Assembly: GCA_963795835.1 (NCBI GenBank)
Contig: CAWCJC010000009.1
Location: forward strand, 62,001-126,000
Source of the DNA: JALYXI01 sp963795835
GTDB lineage: Bacteria > Acidobacteriota > Terriglobia > Bryobacterales > Bryobacteraceae
Length of the DNA: 64,000 nt
Direction of reading: 5' to 3'
Position numbers and translations under genes: made by a program. This document shows, piece by piece, positions 8,491 through 16,483 of this stretch (positions within the stretch are counted from its first letter, which is position 1; each line of letters opens with the position of its first letter). The notes beneath the pieces are model-generated. The model worked only from the letters and a program-made list of their open reading frames with translations, searched no databases and was not told the DNA's origin.

Positions 8491-9771
8491 TTACTCGGGT
8501 AGCCCTTTAAGAAAACGGCGGAGAGGCCTGTTGAAAAACAGGGTCGCTGCGAGAACAAAAAGAGCCGCGCCACAGAAGGAATAAATAGGTTGCACGTTGC
8601 CGTGAAGTAAGTCTCCAATTACGCCGACAAAAGACATGATGAGCGGCGTGAGTCCCTGCACAATCATGACAAGCATGGCCGACACCCTGCCTCTTTTATC
8701 CGGGTCGGTTTGGGAAATAAGGGCATTGATAGAAAGAAGCGTCACCATTCCACTGAAGCAACCCAGAACGCAAAGCAACATCGCGGCGAACGCGTACCAA
8801 TGGATCGCTCCAAGAGAGAGACAGATCAGGGCATTGCCGAGAACGCAGCCGAATACGACTGGGCCGATGCGGTCGGCTGGAATCGAAAGCTTGCCCGCCA
8901 GTGCATAACCCACCAGCAATCCAAAACTGAAGGTGGCCAGCAGGTATCCGTACGTAGAAAGGGGCGCCCGTAAAACATTTGTTGTGTAAAACGGTAGAAA
9001 GACAAAAATCGGCATGGTGAAAACGTTCATGGGAATGGCCGCTAGCAAGAGGGTCCGCATGCCTTTTCTCTGCCCTACATATTGAATGCCTTCACGAATC
9101 TCTTTGTATAGCGCCTCCAATCCGTTTACCGACCGTGGAGTCCTATCGGGCAAGGCCGGGACAAGGACGAAGTACCCGGCGACCGCAGAAAGTACGTAAG
9201 TTGCCGCATCCAGCCCGAAGAGCACGTGCGGAGCATAATGTCCCACCAGGAGGCCCCCCATCGCCTGCCCGACAATAATCGCTACCAGGCTCGATGCCTG
9301 AGTGAATGCCATGGCCTTGGCGAGATGGACGGGAGGCACGACATCCGGAATTAATGCGCTAAATGCTGGGCTCGTAAATGCGTTGGCGGAAGACAGAAGG
9401 ATAGTGCCCGCGAAGATTGCGGCCACACCATAACTCAGCGGGAGTGCTCCGTTACCGACAACAAACATCAGGGAAAAGGATGCGGCCGAGCAAATAACAT
9501 CCCACAAAATTAGACTATTTCGACGAAACCAGCGATCGGCAAACACACCTCCCAATGGGCCAAGTAGAAGCATCGGGAGGGCGGACGCGGTCACCAGCAA
9601 TCCGATCATACCGGCTGAATCCGTTGATCGTCTCAACCAGACCGTGGTTGCAACTAGGGCGATCTGAGTGCCAACCTGATTCACCCACGACCCCTGGACA
9701 AGCAGCAGGAAATTCCGGTTGACGAAAGAGCCGGCTTCCGGTGCTTTGCTGAGTAGCCCTTCGGAATCCAT
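8491..9771 (-). CDS. MFS transporter (EntS/macrolide-efflux-like)
   Basis: A 426-residue protein with about 12 hydrophobic segments. The N-terminal half shows 'FADRWFRRNSLILWD', the loop 2-3 motif of the MFS_3/EntS-like exporters (G-x-x-x-D-R-x-x-R). 'INALISQTDPDKRGRVSAML' in the second half is the matching motif of this subfamily. Such proteins use the proton gradient to export small molecules. The gene is convergent with the glycosyltransferase (48 bp between the stop codons) and its start lies 33 bp from the right repeat copy, so both genes came and may go as one unit. The substrate is unknown. Confidence 0.9.
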   Translation of the reverse strand: MDSEGLLSKAPEAGSFVNRNFLLLVQGSWVNQVGTQIALVATTVWLRRSTDSAGMIGLLVTASALPMLLLGPLGGVFADRWFRRNSLILWDVICSAASFSLMFVVGNGALPLSYGVAAIFAGTILLSSANAFTSPAFSALIPDVVPPVHLAKAMAFTQASSLVAIIVGQAMGGLLVGHYAPHVLFGLDAATYVLSAVAGYFVLVPALPDRTPRSVNGLEALYKEIREGIQYVGQRKGMRTLLLAAIPMNVFTMPIFVFLPFYTTNVLRAPLSTYGYLLATFSFGLLVGYALAGKLSIPADRIGPVVFGCVLGNALICLSLGAIHWYAFAAMLLCVLGCFSGMVTLLSINALISQTDPDKRGRVSAMLVMIVQGLTPLIMSFVGVIGDLLHGNVQPIYSFCGAALFVLAATLFFNRPLRRFLKGLPE

Positions 9772-9804
9772 GGCACGGTGATCTTACCAAGCGGAGGGAC
9801 GCAA

Positions 9805-9909
9805 TGCTCGCCCGAACTGTTCCGGCAGGTAACGTGGGATAACGCGATGAAGCTTTACGCTTTACGAAAGTAAGGGATGCCCGCCCGGGGCTCGGCCGCC
9901 ACCACCGTG
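9805..9909. repeat. 105-bp direct repeat, right copy
   Basis: Same-orientation copy of 7079-7183. Here the functional part is the 3' end of the OB-fold gene on the minus strand (from 9855). The first 68 bp (9805-9872) are a stranded duplicate of the amidohydrolase 3' end, including its stop codon at 9870-9872. No terminal inverted repeats or transposase are present, so this is not a standard insertion-sequence target duplication. Confidence 0.95.
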
Positions 9910-10052
9910 TCTCCGATGTTGAGATGTTCGCCCTCCACTCGGCCCGTTACGCGTGTGTTGTCGTCCAGCGTGACGATCACCACCTGGTAAGGAGCGTCCG
10001 CGGCGAAGGCCGGCGGGGCCAGGTGGACCACAGTTTCGGTGTAGACGGTCAT
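9855..10052 (-). CDS. Small OB-fold (DUF35-like) protein
   Basis: A 65-residue protein whose 'PYQVVIVTLDDNTRVTGRVE' and 'LNIGDTVVAAEP' resemble the OB-fold half of DUF35 proteins, which usually accompany thiolases or acyl-CoA enzymes; the rubredoxin-like zinc ribbon normally found before it is absent. I use ATG 10052 because it overlaps the stop of the IscU-like gene upstream (ATGA), indicating coupled translation. The last codons lie in the right 105-bp repeat. Function is not clear; the family match is moderate. Confidence 0.6.
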   Translation of the reverse strand: MTVYTETVVHLAPPAFAADAPYQVVIVTLDDNTRVTGRVEGEHLNIGDTVVAAEPRAGIPYFRKA

Positions 10053-10393
10053 TCGCTTTTCAGCATACGCCGAACGGCATCGAAACAGAGCGCGGCCGCG
10101 TGCTTCGATGCCGGCTGCAAGCCACCCACTGCGTCTTCGATGGACGCCGCCGTGATGCTCGCGAGCGGTTCGCTCAAAAGCAGTTCCGTAAGCGCGCTGC
10201 CGGAAGCAATCGCGGCCGTGCAGCCCCGCACCCGGTAGCGGACTTCCGTGACTCGGGCACCTTCGAAACGCACCCACAGCTTAAGTTCATCGCCGCATAC
10301 AGGATTTGAGACGAAGATCAACCGGGCAGGCGCGGGCAGATCGCCGACGTTGCGCGGATTCTGGAAATGGTCGATCAGCTTAGCGCTGAGCAT
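10049..10393 (-). CDS. IscU/NifU-N-like protein lacking the third cluster cysteine
   Basis: A 114-residue protein aligned with the IscU/SufU/NifU N-terminal scaffold fold that assembles iron-sulfur clusters. 'NPVCGDELKLW' holds the first conserved Cys with its Asp, and 'GCTAAIASGSALTELLL' the second. The third site, usually His-Cys near the C-terminus, reads 'SKHAAALCF': the expected Cys is Ala and a Cys occurs four residues later. It is therefore either a variant scaffold or a non-canonical family member. It starts 14 bp from the divergent Nudix gene and overlaps the OB-fold gene by 4 bp. No other isc/suf gene is in the window. Confidence 0.75.
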   Translation of the reverse strand: MLSAKLIDHFQNPRNVGDLPAPARLIFVSNPVCGDELKLWVRFEGARVTEVRYRVRGCTAAIASGSALTELLLSEPLASITAASIEDAVGGLQPASKHAAALCFDAVRRMLKSE

Positions 10394-10407
10394 GCTCCAA
10401 TTGTCTG

Positions 10408-10809
10408 ATGCTGACCGTGGTGGCGGGGTTGATTTGGGAAAAGGATAGAATCCTCATTGCCCGGCGGAGCCCTTCAGGAGCGCATCCCTTGAAGTGGGAG
10501 TTTCCCGGCGGGAAGGTGGAATCGGGAGAGACGCCCGAGCAGGGGTTGGTGCGGGAGCTTCGGGAGGAGTTGGGAATCGAAGCGGCGATCGGCGCGGAGT
10601 TTGCCCGATACGAGTACGCCTACCCGGAGAAAGCCGCGATCCTTCTGCTCTTTTTTGAAGTCCAGAGCTATGCCGGGCATGTCGAAAATCTCGGATCGTT
10701 TGCGGAACTGGTTTGGGAGCGGGCCGGGGAACTGTGCCGTTACGACTTTCTCGAAGGAGATTTAGCGCTCGTTCAGCTTCTTGGTAAAATCCATGTCGAT
10801 CAGGTCTAA
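10408..10809 (+). CDS. MutT-like Nudix hydrolase ((8-oxo-)dGTPase type)
   Basis: A 133-residue protein. The Nudix box G-x5-E-x7-R-E-U-x-E-E-x-G-U is complete at about residues 34-56 ('GGKVESGETPEQ' continuing into 'RELREELGI'). 'WEFPGGKVE' just before it is typical of MutT proteins that hydrolyse 8-oxo-dGTP and keep the nucleotide pool clean. The length matches MutT (about 130). Its last 48 bp overlap the end of the convergent secreted-protein gene. Confidence 0.88.
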   Translation: MLTVVAGLIWEKDRILIARRSPSGAHPLKWEFPGGKVESGETPEQGLVRELREELGIEAAIGAEFARYEYAYPEKAAILLLFFEVQSYAGHVENLGSFAELVWERAGELCRYDFLEGDLALVQLLGKIHVDQV

Positions 10810-11460
10810 CGAAGCCTGATTGTGTGTTTGTTGCGGAGTGACGTAGTGCATCGTCTTGTCCTCAATCCAGTACGTGAGGGCGGAGTAGACGGAGTGGTCC
10901 TTGTAAGCAATCAGGAAGTAATGCGGTGGCGCGGCAGCCGGCGTCTCGGTTGAGGCGGGCTGGCTCGGGTAACGCTGTTCCGGTTGGAACACGTGCAGCG
11001 TGTCGGTCGAATCCGCATTGGGCGGGGCCGGAGGCGCCATATATTGGTTGATCACAACCGCAGGCGCCGGCGCGGGCGGCATGTTGTTGATGATCGTTAC
11101 GTTCGGCTGCTGTTGCTGCGCGCCGTAGTTACCGTAGGAGCCTTGGTCGAAGTAGGAATTATCGTAGCCGCCGACAAACACCGGGTAGCCATAAGCGGCG
11201 CCGTACCCCCCGCCGCCCACTCCATTCCGGCGATTGCCATTGCCGATTCCGTTACGAAGCGGAATTTGCCGGCCCGCCACGCTTGCGCCCAACGAGTTCG
11301 CGAAATTAGGATGGCCCGTGCCGGGGAAAGCGACGTTGCCGTAGCCACCGGGACTGGTGAAAGTAACCCCGCCCGCGGCGTGGCCGCCGTTCTGGGCCAA
11401 CAATGTTCCACCCGCGATCAGGATAGGCGCCAGATACTTCACGGTTCCCAGGTACTTCAT
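10762..11460 (-). CDS. Secreted Gly/Asn-rich hypothetical protein
   Basis: A 232-residue protein with a signal peptide ('YLAPILIAGGTLLAQ'). I start at 11460, where the n-region is 'MKYLGTVK'. The middle (about residues 25-110) is low-complexity, rich in Gly, Asn, Tyr and Ala. The region 110-160 is Pro/Gln-rich. The C-terminal 60 residues are compact and look conserved: 'HYFLIAYKDHSVYSALTYW' followed by 'MHYVTPQQ' and 'LDLIDMDFTKKLNER'. I recall the same kind of ending in other Acidobacterial secreted proteins, with no known function. It lies downstream of bamA and skp on the same strand and may belong to that envelope operon. Confidence 0.7.
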   Translation of the reverse strand: MKYLGTVKYLAPILIAGGTLLAQNGGHAAGGVTFTSPGGYGNVAFPGTGHPNFANSLGASVAGRQIPLRNGIGNGNRRNGVGGGGYGAAYGYPVFVGGYDNSYFDQGSYGNYGAQQQQPNVTIINNMPPAPAPAVVINQYMAPPAPPNADSTDTLHVFQPEQRYPSQPASTETPAAAPPHYFLIAYKDHSVYSALTYWIEDKTMHYVTPQQTHNQASLDLIDMDFTKKLNER

Positions 11461-11511
11461 GCTTCTAAGATACACCCAGCGCCATACCGAACCTGCGGCG
11501 TCGCCCGGGAG

Positions 11512-12174
11512 CTACTTCTTGATAGGGGCCGTGGGACGCGGAGTAGTCGCCGGCCGCGTCGCCGGCGCAGCCGGGCGCCCGGCGGGAGCGGCCGTTGTCG
11601 TGGTCGTTGCGGATTTATCGTACAGAGCGATGATGTCGCGCGTGATGTCAATCGTGTTGGAAGCGAAAAGCACGGGCGTCTGCTGGCTGGAGATATCGAT
11701 GATGATGGCGTAGCCATTATCAGTCGCGAACTTGTTCAGCACGCTGATCATCTTGCCGCCTAAGTCGCCCATCATGCGCTGGTTTTCCTGTTCCAGATCC
11801 GCCTGTGCGTCTTCGGTATCGCGCTTCAGCGACGTGGTCTTGGAATCGATGTCGCGCATCGTCTTCTGCTTGGCTTCATCGCTCATCGCGTTTGAACCCT
11901 TGCTGAGAGTCTGCTGCAGTTGCTGAATATCGGTCTGCTTCTTTTCGAGTTCGGTCTGCTTGGGCCCAAACTTGGTTTTCAGGTCCGCCATGGCTTTCTG
12001 GCCGTCTTTGGTCTGGATGATGGCGGCTTGAATGTCAATGACGCCAATCTTGGCGGGGGTCGCCAAAGGCGCTGCCGTCGCGGAGGGTGCGGGCGCGGCC
12101 GCCTGCGCGAACGCGATCGATGTGCAGGCTAACGACGCGCAGGCAAGCGGGAGAATATACGAGTTCAGTTTCAT
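11512..12174 (-). CDS. skp: OmpH/Skp-family periplasmic chaperone
   Basis: A 220-residue exported protein. The signal peptide covers about residues 1-23 and ends in 'SIAFAQ'. 'KIGVIDIQAAIIQTKDGQKA' is the start of the Skp/OmpH body, followed by a long coiled-coil of Gln/Glu/Lys residues (about 75-140) and the closing 'DNGYAIIIDISSQQTPVLF'. Skp holds unfolded outer-membrane proteins on the way to the BAM complex. It lies 30 bp downstream of bamA, the usual order. The last 35 residues are an extra Thr/Ala/Pro-rich tail not present in classical Skp. Confidence 0.88.
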   Translation of the reverse strand: MKLNSYILPLACASLACTSIAFAQAAAPAPSATAAPLATPAKIGVIDIQAAIIQTKDGQKAMADLKTKFGPKQTELEKKQTDIQQLQQTLSKGSNAMSDEAKQKTMRDIDSKTTSLKRDTEDAQADLEQENQRMMGDLGGKMISVLNKFATDNGYAIIIDISSQQTPVLFASNTIDITRDIIALYDKSATTTTTAAPAGRPAAPATRPATTPRPTAPIKK

Positions 12175-12204
12175 GGGGTCTCTTCTTTTCGATTTCAGTT
12201 TATG

Positions 12205-15162
12205 TTAGAACGTACGGCCAATGGTGAAGCGGAAGGTGCCGCGCTTCTCAAAAAAGGGAAACGCCTGCCCGTGTTGCGAGATGGCGTTTAAGAACGACGT
12301 GTTATTCGGGAAGTAACTGCGGTCCGCAACAATCGGGGTTTGCAGATATTCACGGACATTCAGGGGATTAAGCGCGTAGTAAACGCGGAAGGGCGCCTGG
12401 ACGATGGGCAGAAGAACCTGAATCTCCAGACCGGCCGACATGCGCGGATCCTGCGTGCCCGCCGCAATCTGCACCTTGTTGTTAAACGCGGCCTGGGGGA
12501 ACAAACTATTCAGATCGTCAATGCGGCCCTGGTTCAGGCGAAGCTGGTTCTTATACAGAATCTTATTCACCCCGGCATCCAGGAACGGCGCCATCGTCAC
12601 CGGTCCGAAGATCGGAATCCGGTACTCGAAATTGAAAACAGCCTGGGTATCGCCCCCCGGAGTAATAATCTGATAAATCGGGATCTGCTGATTCACCGCC
12701 TGCTGAGAAACCGTTCCGTCAGACCCCACCACACGCTGATACCGTTGCGTCCCGTTTTCGTTTAAGACGCCGGTATAGGCGCTGCTGGGAATAAATGCGA
12801 TCGGGCTGATCCCGTAGAAATCGAAGCCGCGAATATCGTTTTCGCCGCCGATATAAGTCCGGGAGTAAGGCGGAATCACTTTCCCGCCATAACCGAAGTA
12901 AGTCGACGTAAGCAGATGGAACGCCAGAACGTTTTTGTGCCACTTCGGCGAATAGTGATAATACTGCCCATCGAAGGAAGGCCGCACTGTGTTAACCGTC
13001 CCGCCAAGGAAACTGCCGGCGAAATCCACCGAAAAGAAAATGCTCTTGCCGGCTGTCGGTGTCAGCGGGTGATTCTTCGAGTTATAGGTGTAAGAAGGAA
13101 CAATGCGGCTGGTCTTGACGCCGTTCAGCGCATTCGGGCCGGACACCTGATTCACATAAAGATACTGGAAGTAATTCTGGGCGCCGGTACTCTTGGTCGT
13201 AAGATCCGAAATATCGTACCCGTACGTGATGCCGACCCGCGCAAAGCTTCGCGGCAACTGTTTACTCGCCGAAATCGAGATACCCTTCGAGTTCTGAACG
13301 TAATTCAGAAGATTCTGTTGCCCCAGGGCGTTGTAGTAGGAGCTCAAGTCGCGCCCGCTCAGAATGGAACTTTCGCGCGCCTGGTCGTAGTTGTAACGGC
13401 GTACATAGGCATTGATGCCGAGCAGGATATTGCTATCCAGCACGTGCGGCTCGGTGAAGCCGAACGATACCTCACGCACCCGCGTCCCGAGCTGGCTTTC
13501 CAGCGAAAGCGTTTCACCCAGGCCAAGGAAGTTGTTGGTCGAATAATTAAAGCCGACAAAGCTGCCCGCAATACCGGAGACGCCGCCATTCAGGCCGATG
13601 GAGTTCTTGCCCTTCTCCTTCACCTTCAGCAGAATGTCGATAGTGTTTGCGCCCGGGTTGCGCTTCAGGTCGTAGCTTTCGTTTTCTTTTAAAACTTCGA
13701 AATAGCCAAGCTGGTTCAAGCGCAGGATGCTGGCATCCCACAAGCGGGCACTGTAGATATCGCCTTCATCCAGCAGAATCTCGCGCCGGATCACCTTATC
13801 GCGCGTCGTCGTGTTGCCGGTAAAATCAATGCGCCTGACAAAGAACTGCTTCCCTTCGTCGGCAGTGAGCGTCAGATCCAGCGTATCGGTGTTCGGCACG
13901 ATATCGATGGCCGGTTCAGGCACGAAATCGATATAGCCGAAATCCCCATACAGCTTAGTAAGGTTCTTAATTCCGTCGCGCAGCTTGGCGGTAGAGAACA
14001 CGTCGCCGTTATCCATCTTGAAAAGCTGGCGAGACAAAACCTCCGGCGTCCGGAACAGCTTCACGCCGACGTAGTTGATCTTGTGCAGCCGGAATTGGTG
14101 CCCTTCTTCAACCGGCAGCGTGATGTCGGCGCGCTTTCCCGGCTTGCTCTTCAGGAACAGCGGAAGCTCACGTTTGCCGCCGGGAACATCCCGCAAATTC
14201 ACCTTTTGATCAAGAACCTTAACCGTGAAGTAGCCCTTCTGTTGGTACGCATCCCGAACGCGCTCTTTATCCTCTTCGAGCTTGGTGGAATCGAAGGTGC
14301 GGGAAAACAGATTTTCCAGAACGATGGAGTAAGGGATGCCGATCGGCTTGGTGTTCTTCATCGCGCGGATCACTTCTTTCGAAGAAAACACCTCATTGCC
14401 CAGGATCGTAATGGCCCCCACCTTCACCTTCGGGCCTTCGTTCACGTTGAAGATCACTTCGAGCGAACTTGGCGGAACGCGTCGCACCACCGGATCCACA
14501 ATGGCGAACTGGCGTCCCCGCTCCGCCAGATATTCCTTCAAAACCACGGCGGCGCGCTGCACCTTATTGGGATCGTATTGCGATTCCACCGAAAGCCCAA
14601 CCTTGCGCTCCTTGAAGCGGTCCAGAATTTCGCTCGTTGTGACGGAGTGAATGTTCTCGTACTTGATGGTCCGGACCACCGGGCGCTCGGTTACCACAAA
14701 GCGAATGATCATCCCCTTGTCGGACGGTTCGCTTTCCAGCTTGATATCGTCGAAACGGCCGGTGTTCCAGAGAGCCTGAAAATCGCGGCGCAAAGTCTCT
14801 TCGTTGAAGGTATCGCCGACACGCGTAAAGATCAGGGCGCGCAGCGTATCCTGCGGCACTCGGCGGGAGCCGCGAAATTCGATGGTGCCGATCACGTTGG
14901 GATCCGTAATGGCGGCTGCGGCTGCAGGGGCGGCTGCGGGCGCGGTCACCGGAGGCTTTGGTTGTTCCGGCCCCACGGGCACGGCCTCGAACGGGTTCTG
15001 CGCCGGCGGCTTTGTGGGCGGAGGTGTTTGTGCTGGTCGCTGAGGTTGTTGTTGGGGTGCTGCCGCGGGCGGAGCAGTCTGGGACCGCCCTTCACTGAGG
15101 AACAGCAGTCCCTGGACACACAACGAAATGGCGGTCAGGCTCTTCGGCCTGAAAAACTTCAT
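12205..15162 (-). CDS. bamA: BamA outer-membrane assembly factor
   Basis: A 985-residue protein, longer than the usual about 800. After a signal peptide there is a Pro/Gln/Ala-rich linker (about 35-90). Residues about 90-490 hold POTRA domains ('IGTIEFRGSRRVPQDTLRAL', 'VGAITILGNEVFSSKEVIRA', 'FFVRRIDFTGNTTTRDKVIR'). The C-terminal barrel includes 'RTYIGGENDIRGFDFYGISP', the (V/I)RG(F/Y) lid-loop motif of BamA/Omp85, and ends in 'GTFRFTIGRTF' with the expected C-terminal Phe. It inserts beta-barrel proteins into the outer membrane. I use ATG 15162, which places a normal signal peptide; an in-frame upstream ATG is at 15183. Confidence 0.95.
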   Translation of the reverse strand: MKFFRPKSLTAISLCVQGLLFLSEGRSQTAPPAAAPQQQPQRPAQTPPPTKPPAQNPFEAVPVGPEQPKPPVTAPAAAPAAAAAITDPNVIGTIEFRGSRRVPQDTLRALIFTRVGDTFNEETLRRDFQALWNTGRFDDIKLESEPSDKGMIIRFVVTERPVVRTIKYENIHSVTTSEILDRFKERKVGLSVESQYDPNKVQRAAVVLKEYLAERGRQFAIVDPVVRRVPPSSLEVIFNVNEGPKVKVGAITILGNEVFSSKEVIRAMKNTKPIGIPYSIVLENLFSRTFDSTKLEEDKERVRDAYQQKGYFTVKVLDQKVNLRDVPGGKRELPLFLKSKPGKRADITLPVEEGHQFRLHKINYVGVKLFRTPEVLSRQLFKMDNGDVFSTAKLRDGIKNLTKLYGDFGYIDFVPEPAIDIVPNTDTLDLTLTADEGKQFFVRRIDFTGNTTTRDKVIRREILLDEGDIYSARLWDASILRLNQLGYFEVLKENESYDLKRNPGANTIDILLKVKEKGKNSIGLNGGVSGIAGSFVGFNYSTNNFLGLGETLSLESQLGTRVREVSFGFTEPHVLDSNILLGINAYVRRYNYDQARESSILSGRDLSSYYNALGQQNLLNYVQNSKGISISASKQLPRSFARVGITYGYDISDLTTKSTGAQNYFQYLYVNQVSGPNALNGVKTSRIVPSYTYNSKNHPLTPTAGKSIFFSVDFAGSFLGGTVNTVRPSFDGQYYHYSPKWHKNVLAFHLLTSTYFGYGGKVIPPYSRTYIGGENDIRGFDFYGISPIAFIPSSAYTGVLNENGTQRYQRVVGSDGTVSQQAVNQQIPIYQIITPGGDTQAVFNFEYRIPIFGPVTMAPFLDAGVNKILYKNQLRLNQGRIDDLNSLFPQAAFNNKVQIAAGTQDPRMSAGLEIQVLLPIVQAPFRVYYALNPLNVREYLQTPIVADRSYFPNNTSFLNAISQHGQAFPFFEKRGTFRFTIGRTF

Positions 15163-15450
15163 GAAAACCTGTTCCCTTTCCAACGTGAACGCTCCTCAGC
15201 TTGACGCGCGTAAAGAACCTCGCGTTCCTCAAACCAGACACGTTCAGCACCGGTATTGAATTCCCTAGTCTAGCCGATGTCTGGGGGCCGGAACAATGTG
15301 GCGAGCCGGGCACAGGTGTGCGAGAGGTTGAAAGTCCGATTCACCGGCCCCGCAACTTTCTATCTTCTCCGCAATCAACACGCCCCCCTGATTTCGAGCT
15401 CAGCCCTTAACTCCCCGCTGTTACCTTCCAGGCGGGAGAGCACCATCGAA
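15163..15450. other. Intergenic region with a structured, intron-like segment
   Basis: The 288 bp between bamA and the GPRT-motif gene contain no convincing gene. Around 15301-15350 there is a segment with 'GAGCCGG' and, about 35 bases on, 'TTCACCGGC', where GCCGG (15305-15309) can pair with CCGGC (15344-15348). The intervening 'GAGAGGTTGAAAGTCC' resembles sequences near the reverse-transcriptase frame of bacterial group II introns. No reverse transcriptase is present. I regard this as a possible intron relic and nothing stronger. Confidence 0.25.
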
Positions 15451-15996
15451 ATGATCACCGACCGTAAACTCGCATCCAACCGCGCCAACGCCAAAAAATC
15501 CACCGGCCCCCGAACCGCGGAAGGCAAACGCATCAGCGCCCTGAACGCCATGAAACACGGCCTGCATGCCAGCGAATTCCGCATCGATACCGAAACCGAA
15601 GAGTCGTACAACAACTATCGCTACCAACTCCTCCTGGATTACGGCCCCCAATCCGCCACGGAACTGATTCTCGTGGAACAGCTCCTGCACGCGTTCCTGC
15701 TCAGCCGGAGGATGGTGGCCTACCTTCCCGATATCCACGAAGGCGCATCGCGCGGCGGCCCTGCAAAAGTGACCGCGTATCCCGCCATCCTGAAAGCGAT
15801 CTATCAGCTCAACCGCACCGTTGCAAAATCCATCGAGCAACTCCAGCAGATAAAAGCAGATCGCTTGAGCCAACCCGAAGAGGTGGAACAGGACGAACCC
15901 CTCCTCAACCTCCCTGATCCTCCGGATCTAAACGACTTATCCTCCGGTGGCTTCGTTCCTGATATTTCCAATAAACCCTCCCCGGACACTCGCTAG
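15451..15996 (+). CDS. Conserved hypothetical protein with N-A-x-x-STGP-x-T-x-x-GK motif
   Basis: A 181-residue protein. The N-terminal 35 residues carry 'RANAKKSTGPRTAEGKRI' and shortly after 'NAMKHGLHA'. I recall this Asn/Ser-Thr-Gly-Pro/Gly-Lys/His-Gly-Leu block from many short Acidobacterial, Planctomycete and other bacterial proteins, often in several copies per genome, with no assigned function. The remainder is helical and acidic towards the C-terminus. I start at ATG 15451, immediately before the motif, rather than at the upstream in-frame ATG at 15277, which would add 58 non-conserved residues. Confidence 0.62.
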   Translation: MITDRKLASNRANAKKSTGPRTAEGKRISALNAMKHGLHASEFRIDTETEESYNNYRYQLLLDYGPQSATELILVEQLLHAFLLSRRMVAYLPDIHEGASRGGPAKVTAYPAILKAIYQLNRTVAKSIEQLQQIKADRLSQPEEVEQDEPLLNLPDPPDLNDLSSGGFVPDISNKPSPDTR

Positions 15997-16450
15997 CAAA
16001 GGCCAGGGAACTGCGAAATTTGAAGAAAACCTTCTGCGAAAAGCCGGCGCGATCTCGGCGTTGATCGTGGGTCAGGCGGCACTTACACGTCATCTCCGCC
16101 CTAAATTCCTTGAGAGAATCTCCTCTGCCTTAACACTTCCTTCAGCTCGCCTTCAACTAAGGCGGATCACGCTGTCACAGAAATCAAAATGTTTCTATCT
16201 TCCTTATTTTTAACAGCATCAGGCCAAACCGGCCTTCTTCTCTAACTCCTCACTGCTACTCTCCAGTCAACAAGGTTCTCAGCCGGCAGGAGAACCAAAA
16301 GGAGAAGACATTGGGCGGTTTCGGACCCGTAGTAATTATCATCCCCGACCTGTTCTAGTTCTTCCGTAGTACCGGCGCGTATACAGACGCGCGATTTAGT
16401 TTTTCGTTTTTCAACAAAAAAAGCCAATACGGCTTTTAATCGCTGGCAAT
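15997..16450. other. Intergenic region upstream of the CHAT gene
   Basis: About 450 bp without a credible gene; base composition drops noticeably towards 16400. It ends with a terminator-like stem-loop (16419-16437) and leads into a 10-bp inverted repeat at 16451. Short frames here have no family features. Confidence 0.5.
16419..16437. terminator. Stem-loop, terminator-like, both strands
   Basis: AAAAGCC (16419-16425) pairs with GGCTTTT (16431-16437) around a 5-base loop. It is flanked by A-runs on the left and a short T-run on the right, so it could stop transcripts from either side. It isolates the CHAT gene from upstream transcription. Confidence 0.5.
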
Positions 16451-16483
16451 TCCTTGGTGATATACTCCGGTAGTCACCAAGGA
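16451..16483. promoter_or_regulatory. 10-bp perfect inverted repeat with central TATACT
   Basis: TCCTTGGTGA (16451-16460) is followed after 13 bases by its exact reverse complement TCACCAAGGA (16474-16483). The spacer begins with TATACT, which resembles a -10 box. This is the arrangement of an operator that covers a promoter. It also overlaps the first possible start codons of the CHAT gene (TTG 16454, GTG 16457), so as RNA it could form a hairpin there. Confidence 0.55.

Noticed and set aside
9805..9909. Target-site duplication of a transposon
   Set aside because: Known target duplications are usually 2-14 bp; 105 bp with gene ends on both sides fits duplication or recombination instead.
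10762..10809. Antisense regulation at the Nudix/secreted-protein overlap
   Set aside because: A 48-bp convergent overlap is common in compact genomes and nothing else points to regulation.
14083..15204. 373-codon plus-strand frame
   Set aside because: Antisense to bamA and lacking any recognisable motif.
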